Shown here: one piece after another, positions 1-8,634 of the stretch
How the letters are laid out: each line of letters begins with the position of its first letter
Numbering within the stretch: position 1 is the first letter of the stretch
NCBI GenBank assembly: GCA_017463245.1
Contig: JAFTPN010000032.1
Location: 1 to 43,745 of the forward strand
DNA length: 43,745 nucleotides
Source: Clostridia bacterium
GTDB lineage: Bacteria > Bacillota > Clostridia > Christensenellales > Aristaeellaceae
Reading direction: 5' to 3'
Made by a program: the position numbers and the translations under genes
Notes under the pieces: generated by a model
What the model saw: the letters and a program-made list of their open reading frames with translations, nothing else
Database searches by the model: none
Told to the model about the DNA's origin: nothing

Positions 1-969
1 CAGGTGAATGTGAGCTACACCGACCATGTGCAGGATGTGCTGATCTGCAATACCGAGGGCGTGTTTGCCACCGATCGCCGGGTGCGCACCCGCATGAGCG
101 TGGGCGCTGTGGCCAGCAACGGCAAGGAGATTCAGACCGGCATGGAAGGCCCCGGCGCGGCCATGGGCTTTGAAATTTTTGATGACAGCATCGACCCGGA
201 GAAGTATGGCGAGCTGTCTGCCAGGCAGGCCGTGACCATGCTCCATGCGCCCCTGTGTCCTGCGGGCGTGATGCCCGTGGTGATCGACAACGGCTTTGGC
301 GGCGTGATCTTCCACGAGGCCTGCGGCCACAGCCTGGAGGCCACCAGCGTGGCCTTTGGCGTGAGCGAGTTCTCCGGCAAGCTGGGGCAGATGATCGCTG
401 CGCCCTGCGTCACCGCCATTGACGATGGCACCATGGTGAATGAGTGGGGCAGCCTGCACATCGACGACGAAGGCATGCCCACCACCAACCTGACGCTGAT
501 CGAGAATGGCGTTTTGAAGAACTACATGATCGACAAGCTGGGCGGCCGCCGCATGAACATGGCGCCCACTGGCTCCGGCCGCCGCCAGAGCTATGCCTGG
601 GCGCCCACCTCCCGTATGCGCAACACCTACATCGCCGCGGGCAAGGACGACGAAGCCGAGATGATCGCCACCATGGGCGACGGCCTCTATGCCAAGAAGA
701 TGGGCGGCGGCTCGGTGAACCCTGCCACGGGCGAATTCAACTTTGCGGTGAATGAGGGCTATCTGGTGAAGGACGGCAAGATCGTGCATCCCGTGCGCGG
801 CGCCAGCCTCATCGGCAGGGGCAGCGAGGTGCTGCTGAAGATCGACCGGGTGGGCAAGGATATGCAGATGGGGCAGGGTATGTGCGGCTCTTCCAGCGGC
901 AGCATCCCCACCAATGTGGGTCAGCCCATGATCCGCGTCAGCAGCCTGACCGTGGGCGGCCAGGGCTAA
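1..969 (+). CDS. tldD: TldD, zinc metallopeptidase subunit (5' end outside window)
   Basis: This is the C-terminal part of TldD, the catalytic subunit of the TldD/TldE heterodimeric peptidase, which cleaves unfolded peptides and leader peptides in the cytoplasm. The reading frame is open from the first base, so the start codon lies outside the window. The zinc motif HEACGH (HExxxH) is visible about 105 residues into the visible part. The third-ligand region MCGSSSG lies near the C terminus, as usual for the family. The stop is followed after about 10 bases by tldE on the same strand, the normal operon order. The only oddity is truncation by the window edge. Confidence 0.95.
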   Translation, partial: QVNVSYTDHVQDVLICNTEGVFATDRRVRTRMSVGAVASNGKEIQTGMEGPGAAMGFEIFDDSIDPEKYGELSARQAVTMLHAPLCPAGVMPVVIDNGFGGVIFHEACGHSLEATSVAFGVSEFSGKLGQMIAAPCVTAIDDGTMVNEWGSLHIDDEGMPTTNLTLIENGVLKNYMIDKLGGRRMNMAPTGSGRRQSYAWAPTSRMRNTYIAAGKDDEAEMIATMGDGLYAKKMGGGSVNPATGEFNFAVNEGYLVKDGKIVHPVRGASLIGRGSEVLLKIDRVGKDMQMGQGMCGSSSGSIPTNVGQPMIRVSSLTVGGQG

Positions 970-982
970 GGAGGGCAATGTG

Positions 983-2317
983 ATGGATAAGTTTATTGAT
1001 AAGCTCCTGGCTGCGGCCAAGGCAGCGGGCATTGATACGGCAGAGGTATTCTATCAGGGCGGCAGCTCCTTCTCGGCCGAGGCAAAGGAAGGGGAGATCA
1101 CGGCCTATGAGGTGTCCACCTCCGGCGGGCTGAGCCTGCGCGGCACGGTGAATGGCAAAATGGGCTACGCGGCCACCCAGGCCTTTGATGACGCGGCCAT
1201 TGAGCAGCTCATCGAGGGCGTGAAGGAATCCGCCGCTCTGGTGGAGACCGACGAGCAGGACGAGATCTTTGCCGGGGAAGCGGCATACCCCGACCTGAAG
1301 GAGCCGGAAACCGACATGGATGAGGTTTCGGCAGAGGATAAGCTGGCGCTGTGCCTGGCCATCGAACAGGCGGCCAAGGCGGCGGACAACCGGGTGTGGA
1401 AGGCGGAAAGCGCCGTGTCCACCCAGCGCGCCAGCATCCACCTGAAGAACAGTTACGGCCTTGACCTGAAGTGGAACGACTGCCTGTGCTATGCCTACGG
1501 GGAGCCCATTGCCAAGGACGGGGATTCCACAGCCGTGGGCATGAAGCTGGCTTGCGGCACCCGCTTTGCTGATCTGAATGCGGAAACCATCGCCCGCGAG
1601 GCCACGGAGGATGCGGTGAGCAAGCTCCATGGCGAATCTGTGCCCCAGGGCGAATACCGCGTGATTTTGCGCAACGACGCCATGAGCAGCCTGCTGCAGG
1701 TGTTCTCAGGCATTTTCTCGGCTGAGAATGTGCAGCAGAAGATGTCCCTGCTGGGCGGCAAGGAAGGTCAAAAAATCGCCTCCGACGTGGTGACGCTGAT
1801 GGACGATCCCCTGCTGGAGGGCGGCTTTGCCACCTGCCCCTTCGATGCGGAAGGCTCGGCCAGCCGCACCAAGGCGGTGATCGACGCGGGCGTGCTGACC
1901 ACCCTTTTGCACAGCCGCAAAACGGCTCGCAAGCAGGGTGTGGAGACCACCGGCAACGCCAGCCGCGGCAGCTATGCAGCGCCTGTGCGGGTGGCGCCCA
2001 CCAACTTCTTCTTCAAGCCCGGCGAGAAGGATCTGGCAGCCCTGATGGCTGACATGGGCGACGGTCTGGTGATCACCGAGCTGGGCGGCCTCCATGCGGG
2101 CGCGAACCCCACCAGCGGCGACTTCTCCCTGCTGTCCAAGGGCTACAGCGTGAAGGGCGGCCAGCGGGACAAGACGGTGGAGCAGATTACCGTGGCGGGC
2201 AACTTCTACGAATTGCTGAAGAACATCCGTGCCATCGGCAGCGATCTGCTGTTCCCCGGCAGCTCCACGGGCAGTCCCTCGGTGGATGTGGGCGTTTTGC
2301 AGGTGTCCGGCAAGTAA
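983..2317 (+). CDS. tldE: TldE/PmbA, partner subunit of the TldD peptidase
   Basis: TldE (PmbA) is the non-catalytic half of the TldD/TldE peptidase. It resembles TldD along its length but has no HExxxH motif, which is typical. The 444-residue length and the C-terminal GSSTGSPSVDVG region fit the family. The ATG at 983 is chosen because a GGAGG ribosome site at 970-974 sits 8 bases upstream; a GTG at 980 is in frame but only 5 bases away. It follows tldD closely and is surely co-transcribed. A strong terminator follows at 2322-2357. In other bacteria the pair matures ribosomally made peptides; no such precursor is visible here. Confidence 0.95.
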   Translation: MDKFIDKLLAAAKAAGIDTAEVFYQGGSSFSAEAKEGEITAYEVSTSGGLSLRGTVNGKMGYAATQAFDDAAIEQLIEGVKESAALVETDEQDEIFAGEAAYPDLKEPETDMDEVSAEDKLALCLAIEQAAKAADNRVWKAESAVSTQRASIHLKNSYGLDLKWNDCLCYAYGEPIAKDGDSTAVGMKLACGTRFADLNAETIAREATEDAVSKLHGESVPQGEYRVILRNDAMSSLLQVFSGIFSAENVQQKMSLLGGKEGQKIASDVVTLMDDPLLEGGFATCPFDAEGSASRTKAVIDAGVLTTLLHSRKTARKQGVETTGNASRGSYAAPVRVAPTNFFFKPGEKDLAALMADMGDGLVITELGGLHAGANPTSGDFSLLSKGYSVKGGQRDKTVEQITVAGNFYELLKNIRAIGSDLLFPGSSTGSPSVDVGVLQVSGK

Positions 2318-2321
2318 GCAA

Positions 2322-2357
2322 AAAAAGTTCCTTCCCAAGGTTGGGAAGGAACTTTTT
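2322..2357. terminator. Bidirectional terminator between tldE and the arsR-family gene
   Basis: A near-perfect hairpin with arms AAGTTCCTTCCCAA and TTGGGAAGGAACTT is flanked by an A-run on the left and a T-run on the right. It can end transcription from both convergent genes. It starts just after the tldE stop and abuts the stop codon of the ArsR-family gene. Confidence 0.93.
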
Positions 2358-2720
2358 TTAGTCCTCGTTGATATGGTCAGTACCCTGCTTGAGCAGCGTG
2401 CGCACGTGATCATCCGCCAGGGAATAGAAGATGGTCTTGCCGTCCCGGCGGCTCTTCACCAGGTGGGCTTGCTTCAGAATGCGCAGCTGGTGGGACACGG
2501 CGGATTGCGTCATGCCCAGCAGCTTGGCCAGGTCACACACGCAGACCTCCGCCTCAAACAGCACATACAGAATGCGGATGCGGGTGCCATCGCCAAAGAC
2601 CTTGAACAGGTCAGCCAGGCGGGAGAGGGTGTCCTCGTCCGGGAGGGAGGCCTGCACCTGGGTCACCTTGTCATCATGTACGCACAGATATCCGCACGTT
2701 TCCAGTTCATGCTCTGCCAT
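2358..2720 (-). CDS. ArsR/SmtB-family repressor of CadC type (Cd/Pb/Zn sensor)
   Basis: A 120-residue winged-helix metalloregulator that should leave its operator when it binds soft or borderline metal ions. The predicted recognition helix includes TQSAVSHQLR (71-80). Both metal sites known from CadC can be read. The alpha3N thiolate site is C9 and C13 plus C60 and C62 in EVCVCD. The alpha5 site is D103, H105, H116 and E119. Spacing matches CadC C7/C11/C58/C60 and D101/H103/H114/E117 with a constant offset of two. The start is set by an AGGAGG site, and a good promoter lies upstream. No P-type ATPase, CDF pump or other efflux gene adjoins it, so its target is either itself or elsewhere. Confidence 0.93.
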   Translation of the reverse strand: MAEHELETCGYLCVHDDKVTQVQASLPDEDTLSRLADLFKVFGDGTRIRILYVLFEAEVCVCDLAKLLGMTQSAVSHQLRILKQAHLVKSRRDGKTIFYSLADDHVRTLLKQGTDHINED

Positions 2721-2741
2721 GCCTTCGCCTCCTTTTGAATC

Positions 2742-2770
2742 ATTATACCAGCTTTTCAGCGAAAACGCAA
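2742..2770 (-). promoter_or_regulatory. SigA-type promoter for the CadC-like gene
   Basis: On the minus strand the -35 element is TTGCGT (2765-2770) and the -10 is TATAAT (2742-2747), with a 17-base spacer. The same -35 and spacing recur upstream of the DUF951 gene and the gene at 23609. Confidence 0.8.
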
Positions 2771-2803
2771 AAAGAAAAATGGAGGCAGCGTGCGGCTGCC
2801 TCC
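2769..2803 (-). terminator. Terminator of the peptidoglycan-binding protein gene
   Basis: On the minus strand, arms GGAGGCAGC and GCTGCCTCC (2781-2803) with a 5-base loop are followed by a T-rich run. The T-run overlaps the -35 region of the next gene, so the two transcripts are packed end to end. Confidence 0.88.
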
Positions 2804-2810
2804 GGAGGTA

Positions 2811-4397
2811 TCAAAGGTCGGTGGAGGTGGCAGGCTCCTGGGTGGGTTCTTCGGAGGGAGCCTCTGTAGGTGCTTGCGTGGGTTCCTGAGTGGGTTCCTC
2901 TGTAGGCGTATCGGTGGGCGCCTGGGTGGGTGCGTCGGTAGGAGCCTGAGTAGGTTCATCCGTAGGCGCCTGGGTAGGAGTATCGGTGGGTGCCTGCGTC
3001 GGTGCGTCCGTGGGAGCCTGGGTGGGCACGTCCGTGGGTGCCTGAGTAGGCGCATCCGTGGGCGGCACGGGGCTGGGGGTGGCGTTGGGGATGGGGTTCT
3101 CCTCATCATAGAGCAGCTTGAGGGTCTCGGCATCGGCCTCGCCGGTGACCTTCAGCCCCGCTACCAGCTGGAACTGCTCCACGGCGGCCTTGGTGTCCTT
3201 GCCGAACTTGCCGTCAATGCCCTTCTCGCCCACGCTGTAGCCCAGCTCGTCCAGGAAAGTCTGCATGATCTCCACGTCCGCGCCCTCGTCGCCTTCCTTC
3301 AGGGGTGCGTAGGGATCATAGGCGGGGGCGTTCTTGTTGTAGAGCTTGTTGAGCATGGCCTCGGAGGCATAGGTGCGGTTGCGGTAGCCGATGGCGCACT
3401 GGAACAGGTTCACGGCCAGCAGGGTGTTATCCCCAAAGTCGCCGTCCACCTTGCCAACGGGGTAGCCCAGCTCCAGCAGGCGGCGCTGCATTTTGCGCAC
3501 GGCGCTGCCGGTATCGCCCTTGGAAATGCGGCCGTCGTCCTCTTCCACGGCAGGCTTGGCGGTGGGCTTGGGCGTTGCCGTGGGCTTGGGCGTGGCGGTG
3601 GCGCTAAGCTTGGCGGGAGCGGTGGGTTCCGGCGTGGTCATGGAGGTCAGCATCAGGGGCGAGGGCGCGGTGTAGTCCCGGCTCTCCAGCACGGTGTACT
3701 GGCCGTTTTCGTTCACGGAAAGGGCGATGAGCTTGCCGTCGTACACCACAGCATGGCTCAGCTCGGTGCCGTAGAAGGACACGGCCTCCTTCATGCCGGA
3801 AATGGGGTCGATGACCTCTACGGTCTGCTGATCGGTGACGATGGCGATGGCCTCCGGCGAGGCGGTGATGCTCACGGGCTTGCTGGCCAGGTTGCACACC
3901 AGCACTTTGCCGGTGGCAATGGTGCTTTCATCCGCGGGCAGAGGCAGGCGCATGAGGGCGTAGCCGCTGAGGCTGTTGGCAGCCACGTAGTACAGGGTAT
4001 CAGCGGTGGCGCAGGCGGTCACCACATCGGGAATGCCGGAAAGCTCCACGCCCGTGGCGTCCATGGGGGAGAGGATGCTCTCCCGGAGGAAGTAGGCGGT
4101 GGACACGGTGGGTTCCTCCGCCATGATGCGGGAGGAGGAGCCGTCCAGCAGCACCTCGTAGCGGCGGCCATCGGCGGTGGTGCAGTAGAGGGCGGTGTCC
4201 GTCATGCCGATGAGGTTGGCAATGGGCGTTTGCAGCACCTTGGTCACGCCCTCTGGATCGGTAAGATAAAGGTAGTTATTGGAACCCAGATAGGCGGTGT
4301 AGCCAGCGGCGCCGGAAATGATGGGTTCAGCTCCGGCGGGCAGCGCCAGCAGCAGGGCAAGGAGCAGACAGATAAGGGCAATACTTCGTTTCTTCAT
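2811..4397 (-). CDS. Secreted protein with two peptidoglycan-binding domains and a Pro/Thr repeat tail
   Basis: A 528-residue exported protein of unknown exact role, probably held in the cell wall. Residues 1-23 are a signal peptide (MKKR, leucine-rich core, AGAEP). Residues 30-240 look like a beta-rich repeat sensor or propeller-like domain (YLYLTDPEG, LYYVAANS). A TPKPTA linker follows. Two PG_binding_1 domains lie at about 293-352 (GDTGSAVRKMQRRLLELGY, DGDFG) and 367-431 (DGKFGKDTKAAVEQFQ). Residues 446-528 are a low-complexity tail built on PTDxPTQA units, which may span or fray into the wall. There is no visible catalytic domain or sortase motif. It is transcribed alone and ends at its own terminator. 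Confidence 0.85.
   Translation of the reverse strand: MKKRSIALICLLLALLLALPAGAEPIISGAAGYTAYLGSNNYLYLTDPEGVTKVLQTPIANLIGMTDTALYCTTADGRRYEVLLDGSSSRIMAEEPTVSTAYFLRESILSPMDATGVELSGIPDVVTACATADTLYYVAANSLSGYALMRLPLPADESTIATGKVLVCNLASKPVSITASPEAIAIVTDQQTVEVIDPISGMKEAVSFYGTELSHAVVYDGKLIALSVNENGQYTVLESRDYTAPSPLMLTSMTTPEPTAPAKLSATATPKPTATPKPTAKPAVEEDDGRISKGDTGSAVRKMQRRLLELGYPVGKVDGDFGDNTLLAVNLFQCAIGYRNRTYASEAMLNKLYNKNAPAYDPYAPLKEGDEGADVEIMQTFLDELGYSVGEKGIDGKFGKDTKAAVEQFQLVAGLKVTGEADAETLKLLYDEENPIPNATPSPVPPTDAPTQAPTDVPTQAPTDAPTQAPTDTPTQAPTDEPTQAPTDAPTQAPTDTPTEEPTQEPTQAPTEAPSEEPTQEPATSTDL
2919..3062 (-). repeat. Six tandem 24-bp coding repeats (PTDxPTQA)
   Basis: Six in-frame 24-base units encode PTD-A/V/A/T/E/A-PTQA, followed by degenerate copies down to the stop. 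Units differ mainly at the codon after PTD and at synonymous sites. Arrays like this change length by slippage, so copy number may vary among strains. Confidence 0.9.
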
Positions 4398-4622
4398 GGT
4401 TAAGCCTCCCTTGGCAATAGGTTGGTGATGGGGGATTCATTGATACAGACGAAGGAGAAATGGAAGTTCTTGCACATGACTTGCATTATTTACAATTTTA
4501 ACATATACTTGTGTCGAAAAGCCGGAAGGAGAATGCCTATGCTGCTGATGATTGCAAAGGCTCCACGCAAGGTCTGATGAGGACGAGCCTGCCTGGAGCA
4601 TGATGGAAAAATAGTCGTCCCA

Positions 4623-4652
4623 TTGACTTTGCGCCCAATCAAAAAATAACAA
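4623..4652 (+). promoter_or_regulatory. Weak candidate promoter for the MFS gene
   Basis: TTGACT (4623-4628) and TAACAA (4647-4652) are 18 bases apart and lie just upstream of the MFS start. The -10 match is poor. The rest of the 276-base divergent region 4398-4673 is AT-richer than its surroundings and shows no gene. Confidence 0.25.
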
Positions 4653-4673
4653 TTTGATCGGAGTGGAGTCAAT

Positions 4674-5969
4674 ATGAAATATTGGAATATCGTCAAAAAT
4701 ATGCGCGCTTTCCTGACCCTGTCGCTGACGCAGGGCTTTTCCGCCCTGGGCAGCGCCATGACCAATTATGCGCTGATCGTGTGGTCGTATCAGCAGGAGG
4801 GCAGCGCGCTGACCACGGCGCTGCTCACCGTTTGCTCCTATGCGCCCTATGTGGTGATGAGCATCCTGGCCGGGGCGTTGACGGATCGCTGGGACAAGAA
4901 GCGCACGCTGCTTGTGTGCGACAGCCTGGCGGCGCTGTGCAGCGTGGCGGTGCTGGTGCTGCTGAAAACGGACAGCCTGGAGATATGGCATCTGTACGCG
5001 CTGAACGCCCTGAACGGACTGATGAACACCGTGCAGCAGCCTGCCTCCGACGTGACGGTGACGCTGCTGACGCCTAAGGAGCATTACCAGCAGGCCAGCG
5101 CGGTGCAGTCCTTTTTAGGGTCGGTGAACAGCCTGCTGACGCCCGCCCTGGCCACCGCCGTGATGACGCTTGTGAGCCTGGAAGCGGTGATCCTGTTTGA
5201 CCTGGCTACTTTTGCTGCGGCCTTTTTGGCGCTGCTGATGCTGAAGATCCCGCCCGTTCCCCGCAAGGAAACCGTGGAGCAGAGCGTGCTGATGCAAGCC
5301 AAAGGCGGTCTGCGCTGGCTGGGGCGGAACCGGGGCATTTTGCACCTGATCCTTTTCCTGGCGGCCATCAATCTTACAGCTTCGATGTATAATGCGGCGC
5401 TGCCCGCCATGCTGCTGCCCCGGGAAAATGGCGAGACCCTGCTGGGGACCATCAACACCGTGACGGGCGTGGCCATGCTGCTGGGCAGCGTGCTGGCCAC
5501 CGTCTGGCCAAAGCAGAAGAGCCGGGTGCGGATCATCTGCAACACGCTGCTGATGTCCATGGGCATCGAGAACCTGCTGCTGGCGGTGGGCAAGTCCCTG
5601 CCGGTATGGTGCGTGGGCTCGGTGGTCGGGTGGATCGTGATCCCGCTGATGAACGCCAACCTGTCCGTGGTGATGCGGGAGGGCATCCCGGTGGAAATGC
5701 AGGGCAGGGTGTGGGCTGCGCGGAACACGCTGCAGTTCTTCACCATCCCGGTGGGGTATCTGCTGGGCGGCGCGCTGGTGGATCACCTGTTTGAGCCGCT
5801 GATGGCTGCCCAAAGCCCGGACAGCCTGCTGAGCATCCTCTTCGGCACGGGCAAGGGCAGCGGGGCGGCGGCGCTGTTTATGGTGCTGTGGCTTCTGGGG
5901 CTTGTCACCTGCCTCATCTTCCGCAGGGACAGGCACATATGGCGGCTGGAAAAAGAAGCAGAAATGTAA
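4674..5969 (+). CDS. MFS-family exporter, 12-TM type
   Basis: A 431-residue major facilitator superfamily permease of the inner membrane, most like drug or macrolide efflux proteins of the MefA/enterobactin-exporter kind. The cytoplasmic motif A between TM2 and TM3 reads GALTDRWDKKR. Hydrophobic segments alternate along the whole length, with a central basic loop around residues 190-220. The start follows a GGAGTGGAG ribosome site. The neighbours are unrelated secreted proteins, so the context does not reveal a substrate. No resistance phenotype can be deduced from sequence alone. Confidence 0.87.
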   Translation: MKYWNIVKNMRAFLTLSLTQGFSALGSAMTNYALIVWSYQQEGSALTTALLTVCSYAPYVVMSILAGALTDRWDKKRTLLVCDSLAALCSVAVLVLLKTDSLEIWHLYALNALNGLMNTVQQPASDVTVTLLTPKEHYQQASAVQSFLGSVNSLLTPALATAVMTLVSLEAVILFDLATFAAAFLALLMLKIPPVPRKETVEQSVLMQAKGGLRWLGRNRGILHLILFLAAINLTASMYNAALPAMLLPRENGETLLGTINTVTGVAMLLGSVLATVWPKQKSRVRIICNTLLMSMGIENLLLAVGKSLPVWCVGSVVGWIVIPLMNANLSVVMREGIPVEMQGRVWAARNTLQFFTIPVGYLLGGALVDHLFEPLMAAQSPDSLLSILFGTGKGSGAAALFMVLWLLGLVTCLIFRRDRHIWRLEKEAEM

Positions 5970-6061
5970 TAGTAAGTTCATAATCAAATGGGAAGAAAAG
6001 CCTGATGGCGGGCGTTTCTTTGGTGTGAGAGGAAAACATCTCCGGAAGTGAGGGGATTTGG

Positions 6062-7222
6062 ATGAAGAAAAAGCTGTGGCTGGTGCTGATCCTGGCGGCG
6101 GGGCTGCTGGTGGCCGCGCCTGCGCTGGCAGAGACCCGGTTCGGTGTGGTGTATAACAACAGCACCGTGAACCTGCGCCAGGAGGCCACGCAGTATTCCA
6201 CCCGGCTGGGTTCCTATGCCAGCGGCGAGTGGGTGGCCATCAACGGCGAATACGGCAACTGGTATTACGTTACCGGCCCGGACGGCAAAACCGGTTACAT
6301 GAGCAAGAACTACATCGATGTCAACACGCCCCGCTACGGCGTGGTGGGTGTAGTGAGCAACGACAAGCCCACCGCCTACCTGAACCTCCGCGCTGCGCCC
6401 AGCTATGGCGCTACGGTGGTGGATATCTACTACAATGGCGTGCCCTGCGTGCTGCTCAGCCAGTCCAACGGCTGGTATCATGTGCGGGTGGACGGCGTGG
6501 ACGGTTACTTCCGCGAGGAGTACATTACCCGCTACACCTACGCCTACAGCGAAGAGGTGGCCACCATCGTCACCCCCAACAACACCGGGCTGAACCTGCG
6601 CTCCGGCCCCGGCACGAGCTACGCCTCCATGGGGCTGTACGATGGCGGCGGCTATGCCATGGTGCTGCAGAAGGGCAATGGCTGGTGGAAGGTGTCCATC
6701 GATGGGAAGGTGGGCTTTATGATGACCGACTTCCTGCAGGACGGCGTGGTCAAGCCCACCGCCAGCCAGCTGGCTGCGGGGATCAACAACACCACGCCCG
6801 TGAACACCAGCGGCGCCTATGCCGTGGTGACCAACCCCAAGTCCACCCAGGTGCTGAACCTGCGTGCCCAGCCCAACACCACCAGCAAGGTGCTGGGGCA
6901 GTACCGCAACGGCGCGAAGCTCACGGTGCTGGGGCAGGGCACGGAGTGGTGCCAGGTGCGGGACAGCGCCGGAAACACCGGCTACATGATGACCCAGTTC
7001 CTCAGCCTGCACAACCTGCCTGCTGTTCCCACCATGGAGGTGGAGCATCCCCAGCGCACATTCGTCAACCTGCGCAACAAGCCCTCCATGCTGCTGGGCG
7101 GGGTGCTGACCAGAATGCCCCATGGCGCCACGGTGACCGTGCTGGCGCCTTCCAGCAACGGCTGGGTGAAGGTCAACTACAATGGTAACACAGGTTACGC
7201 GGTGGATTATTTCCTGGATTAA
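6062..7222 (+). CDS. Secreted protein with five SH3b domains
   Basis: A 386-residue exported protein, probably binding peptidoglycan. Residues 1-23 are a signal peptide ending ALAE. Five bacterial SH3 domains follow at about 27-85, 94-155, 167-225, 253-314 and 325-385. Each carries the pattern (V)NLR-x-x-P or NLRQEA, then GxWxxV and GYMxxxYI/FL. No catalytic domain is present, so it looks like a pure binding or scaffold protein. The ATG at 6062 is preceded by a GAGGGG site. A terminator lies directly after the stop. Confidence 0.88.
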   Translation: MKKKLWLVLILAAGLLVAAPALAETRFGVVYNNSTVNLRQEATQYSTRLGSYASGEWVAINGEYGNWYYVTGPDGKTGYMSKNYIDVNTPRYGVVGVVSNDKPTAYLNLRAAPSYGATVVDIYYNGVPCVLLSQSNGWYHVRVDGVDGYFREEYITRYTYAYSEEVATIVTPNNTGLNLRSGPGTSYASMGLYDGGGYAMVLQKGNGWWKVSIDGKVGFMMTDFLQDGVVKPTASQLAAGINNTTPVNTSGAYAVVTNPKSTQVLNLRAQPNTTSKVLGQYRNGAKLTVLGQGTEWCQVRDSAGNTGYMMTQFLSLHNLPAVPTMEVEHPQRTFVNLRNKPSMLLGGVLTRMPHGATVTVLAPSSNGWVKVNYNGNTGYAVDYFLD

Positions 7223-7230
7223 AGCCCGCG

Positions 7231-7266
7231 GCCGCTGCTCTGTCAAGGGGCAGCGGCTGTTTTTTG
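7231..7266 (+). terminator. Terminator of the SH3b gene
   Basis: Arms GCCGCTGC (7231-7238) and GCAGCGGC (7250-7257) form a stem followed by a T-run. Confidence 0.9.
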
Positions 7267-7288
7267 TTCGTTTTCTTTTGCGAAAACG

Positions 7289-7317
7289 TTGTAGGAGAGG
7301 GCAATGTGTGCTATAAT
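7289..7317 (+). promoter_or_regulatory. Extended -10 promoter for the gene at 7355
   Basis: The element TGCTATAAT (-10 hexamer 7312-7317) forms an extended -10. TTGTAG (7289-7294) lies 17 bases upstream as a weak -35. Confidence 0.78.
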
Positions 7318-7354
7318 GCTGATTGTATCAATACCCAAAGGAGGATTTCACACG

Positions 7355-8506
7355 ATGAAGAAACTGCTTTGCCTGCTGATGAGCATCATGCTGTGCCTGG
7401 GTGGCGCGGCTGCCATGGCCGAGGAAGCTACGGCTCCCGCGCTGAGCGAGAATATTTACGACTTCCAGGTGGACATTGAGGGCGTGGTGTATCAGCTGCC
7501 CATGCCTGCCAAGGAGCTGCTGGACAATGGCTGGGCCTTTGCCGAGAAGGGCGAGACCCTGCAGCCCAACCACTACACCCTGGGCAACATCGAGATGAAG
7601 CAGGGCGACAAGGTGTTTGATATCGCGCTGTACAACCCCGATATCGTGACCCAGCCCTACGAAAACTGCTATGTGATCAAGGTCACCTTTGATCCCAAGC
7701 CCTACAACGCTGCTGCTCCTGCGGTGACGTTTGCCAAGGGTATCACCATGGCCGCTGATTCTGACGCCATCAAGGCTGCCTATGGCGAGCCCAGCGACCT
7801 GTATTCCAGCGAGACCTCCTACTACATGACCTACGAGTATGACATCCGTCAGGAGTTCGCTGCCGACTACTACAAGGGCGAGCTGACCAAGATGGAGCTG
7901 TATAACTTCACCGACGAGATGCCCGGCGTGGTGCTGAGCGCCTATGACCCTAACCCCACGGAGGTCTATGGCCGCTATGCCGCCCATGAGGACGACGGCA
8001 CCCTGTTCGGCCACTCCTTCACGGTGGACGGCGTGAGCTACCAGCTGCTGACCCCCCTGCAGACCCTGATCGACAACGGCTGGACGGTGAAGAACGTCAG
8101 CACCTACCTGGCTGAGGACTACGTGGCTGCTGATTCTTCCTGCCGTGTGGAGCTGTTCAAGAACAACCAGACCATGGATGTCTATGTGAAAAACTACGAG
8201 CAGGATCGCGCTGCCAAGGCGGCCTACTGCTTCGTGACCGAGGTGAGCTTCGACAGCTATGACCTGGGCAGCATCGAGGCCTCTGTTCCCGGCTTCAAGC
8301 TGGGCATGACCGCCGATGAAGCCAACGCCGCCCTGGCTGGCTTCTCCTATGTGGAGAGCCGCGAGTCCAGCTACTCCACCAGCCATCGCGTGTCCCAGTT
8401 CGAAGAGGGTAGCGACTACATGACCCTGTATGTGAACAACGAAAAGGGCATTGTGAGCGAGATCAGCGTGGAGTATCGTCCCGCTGTGGATGAACTGCCC
8501 TTCTGA
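7355..8506 (+). CDS. Secreted protein with an internally duplicated domain, function unknown
   Basis: I do not recognise this 383-residue protein. Residues 1-23 form a signal peptide (MKKLLCLLMS, then AMAEE). Two halves appear homologous. The first contains VDIEGVVYQLPMPAKELLDN and the second VDGVSYQLLTPLQTLIDNGW. Both then have a beta-rich stretch and a segment of the type FxxGxTMxxDxxxxxxA. The composition is acidic and Tyr-rich, fitting an extracytoplasmic protein. The ATG at 7355 follows AAAGGAGG at 7337-7344. It is monocistronic, with its own promoter and terminator. A related style of secreted protein recurs at 23609 and 42527. Confidence 0.8.
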   Translation: MKKLLCLLMSIMLCLGGAAAMAEEATAPALSENIYDFQVDIEGVVYQLPMPAKELLDNGWAFAEKGETLQPNHYTLGNIEMKQGDKVFDIALYNPDIVTQPYENCYVIKVTFDPKPYNAAAPAVTFAKGITMAADSDAIKAAYGEPSDLYSSETSYYMTYEYDIRQEFAADYYKGELTKMELYNFTDEMPGVVLSAYDPNPTEVYGRYAAHEDDGTLFGHSFTVDGVSYQLLTPLQTLIDNGWTVKNVSTYLAEDYVAADSSCRVELFKNNQTMDVYVKNYEQDRAAKAAYCFVTEVSFDSYDLGSIEASVPGFKLGMTADEANAALAGFSYVESRESSYSTSHRVSQFEEGSDYMTLYVNNEKGIVSEISVEYRPAVDELPF

Positions 8507-8520
8507 TGCAATGAAAACCA

Positions 8521-8557
8521 AGCAGAACCGTTCAGCACGAGCGGTTCTGCTTTTTTT
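8521..8557 (+). terminator. Terminator of the duplicated-domain secreted protein gene
   Basis: Arms AGCAGAACCG and CGGTTCTGCT flank a 10-base loop and are followed by a run of T. Confidence 0.93.
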
Positions 8558-8634
8558 ATGCGGGAGCGTCACTTTTTGCCATGCTGGTGCGTTCTATAGG
8601 TGAAGATCTTCTGAAACACTCCGTGGAGGATGCA

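Noticed and set aside
2919-3062. CRISPR array
   Set aside because: The repeats are in-frame coding units of 24 bp with no unique spacers and no cas genes; the 7-bp repeats at 29167 also lack spacers.
2790-4403. 537-codon plus-strand Gly-rich ORF opposite the peptidoglycan-binding protein
   Set aside because: Its Gly/Arg repeats are only the reverse reading of the Pro/Thr repeats and the opposite strand has a signal peptide, domains and a terminator.
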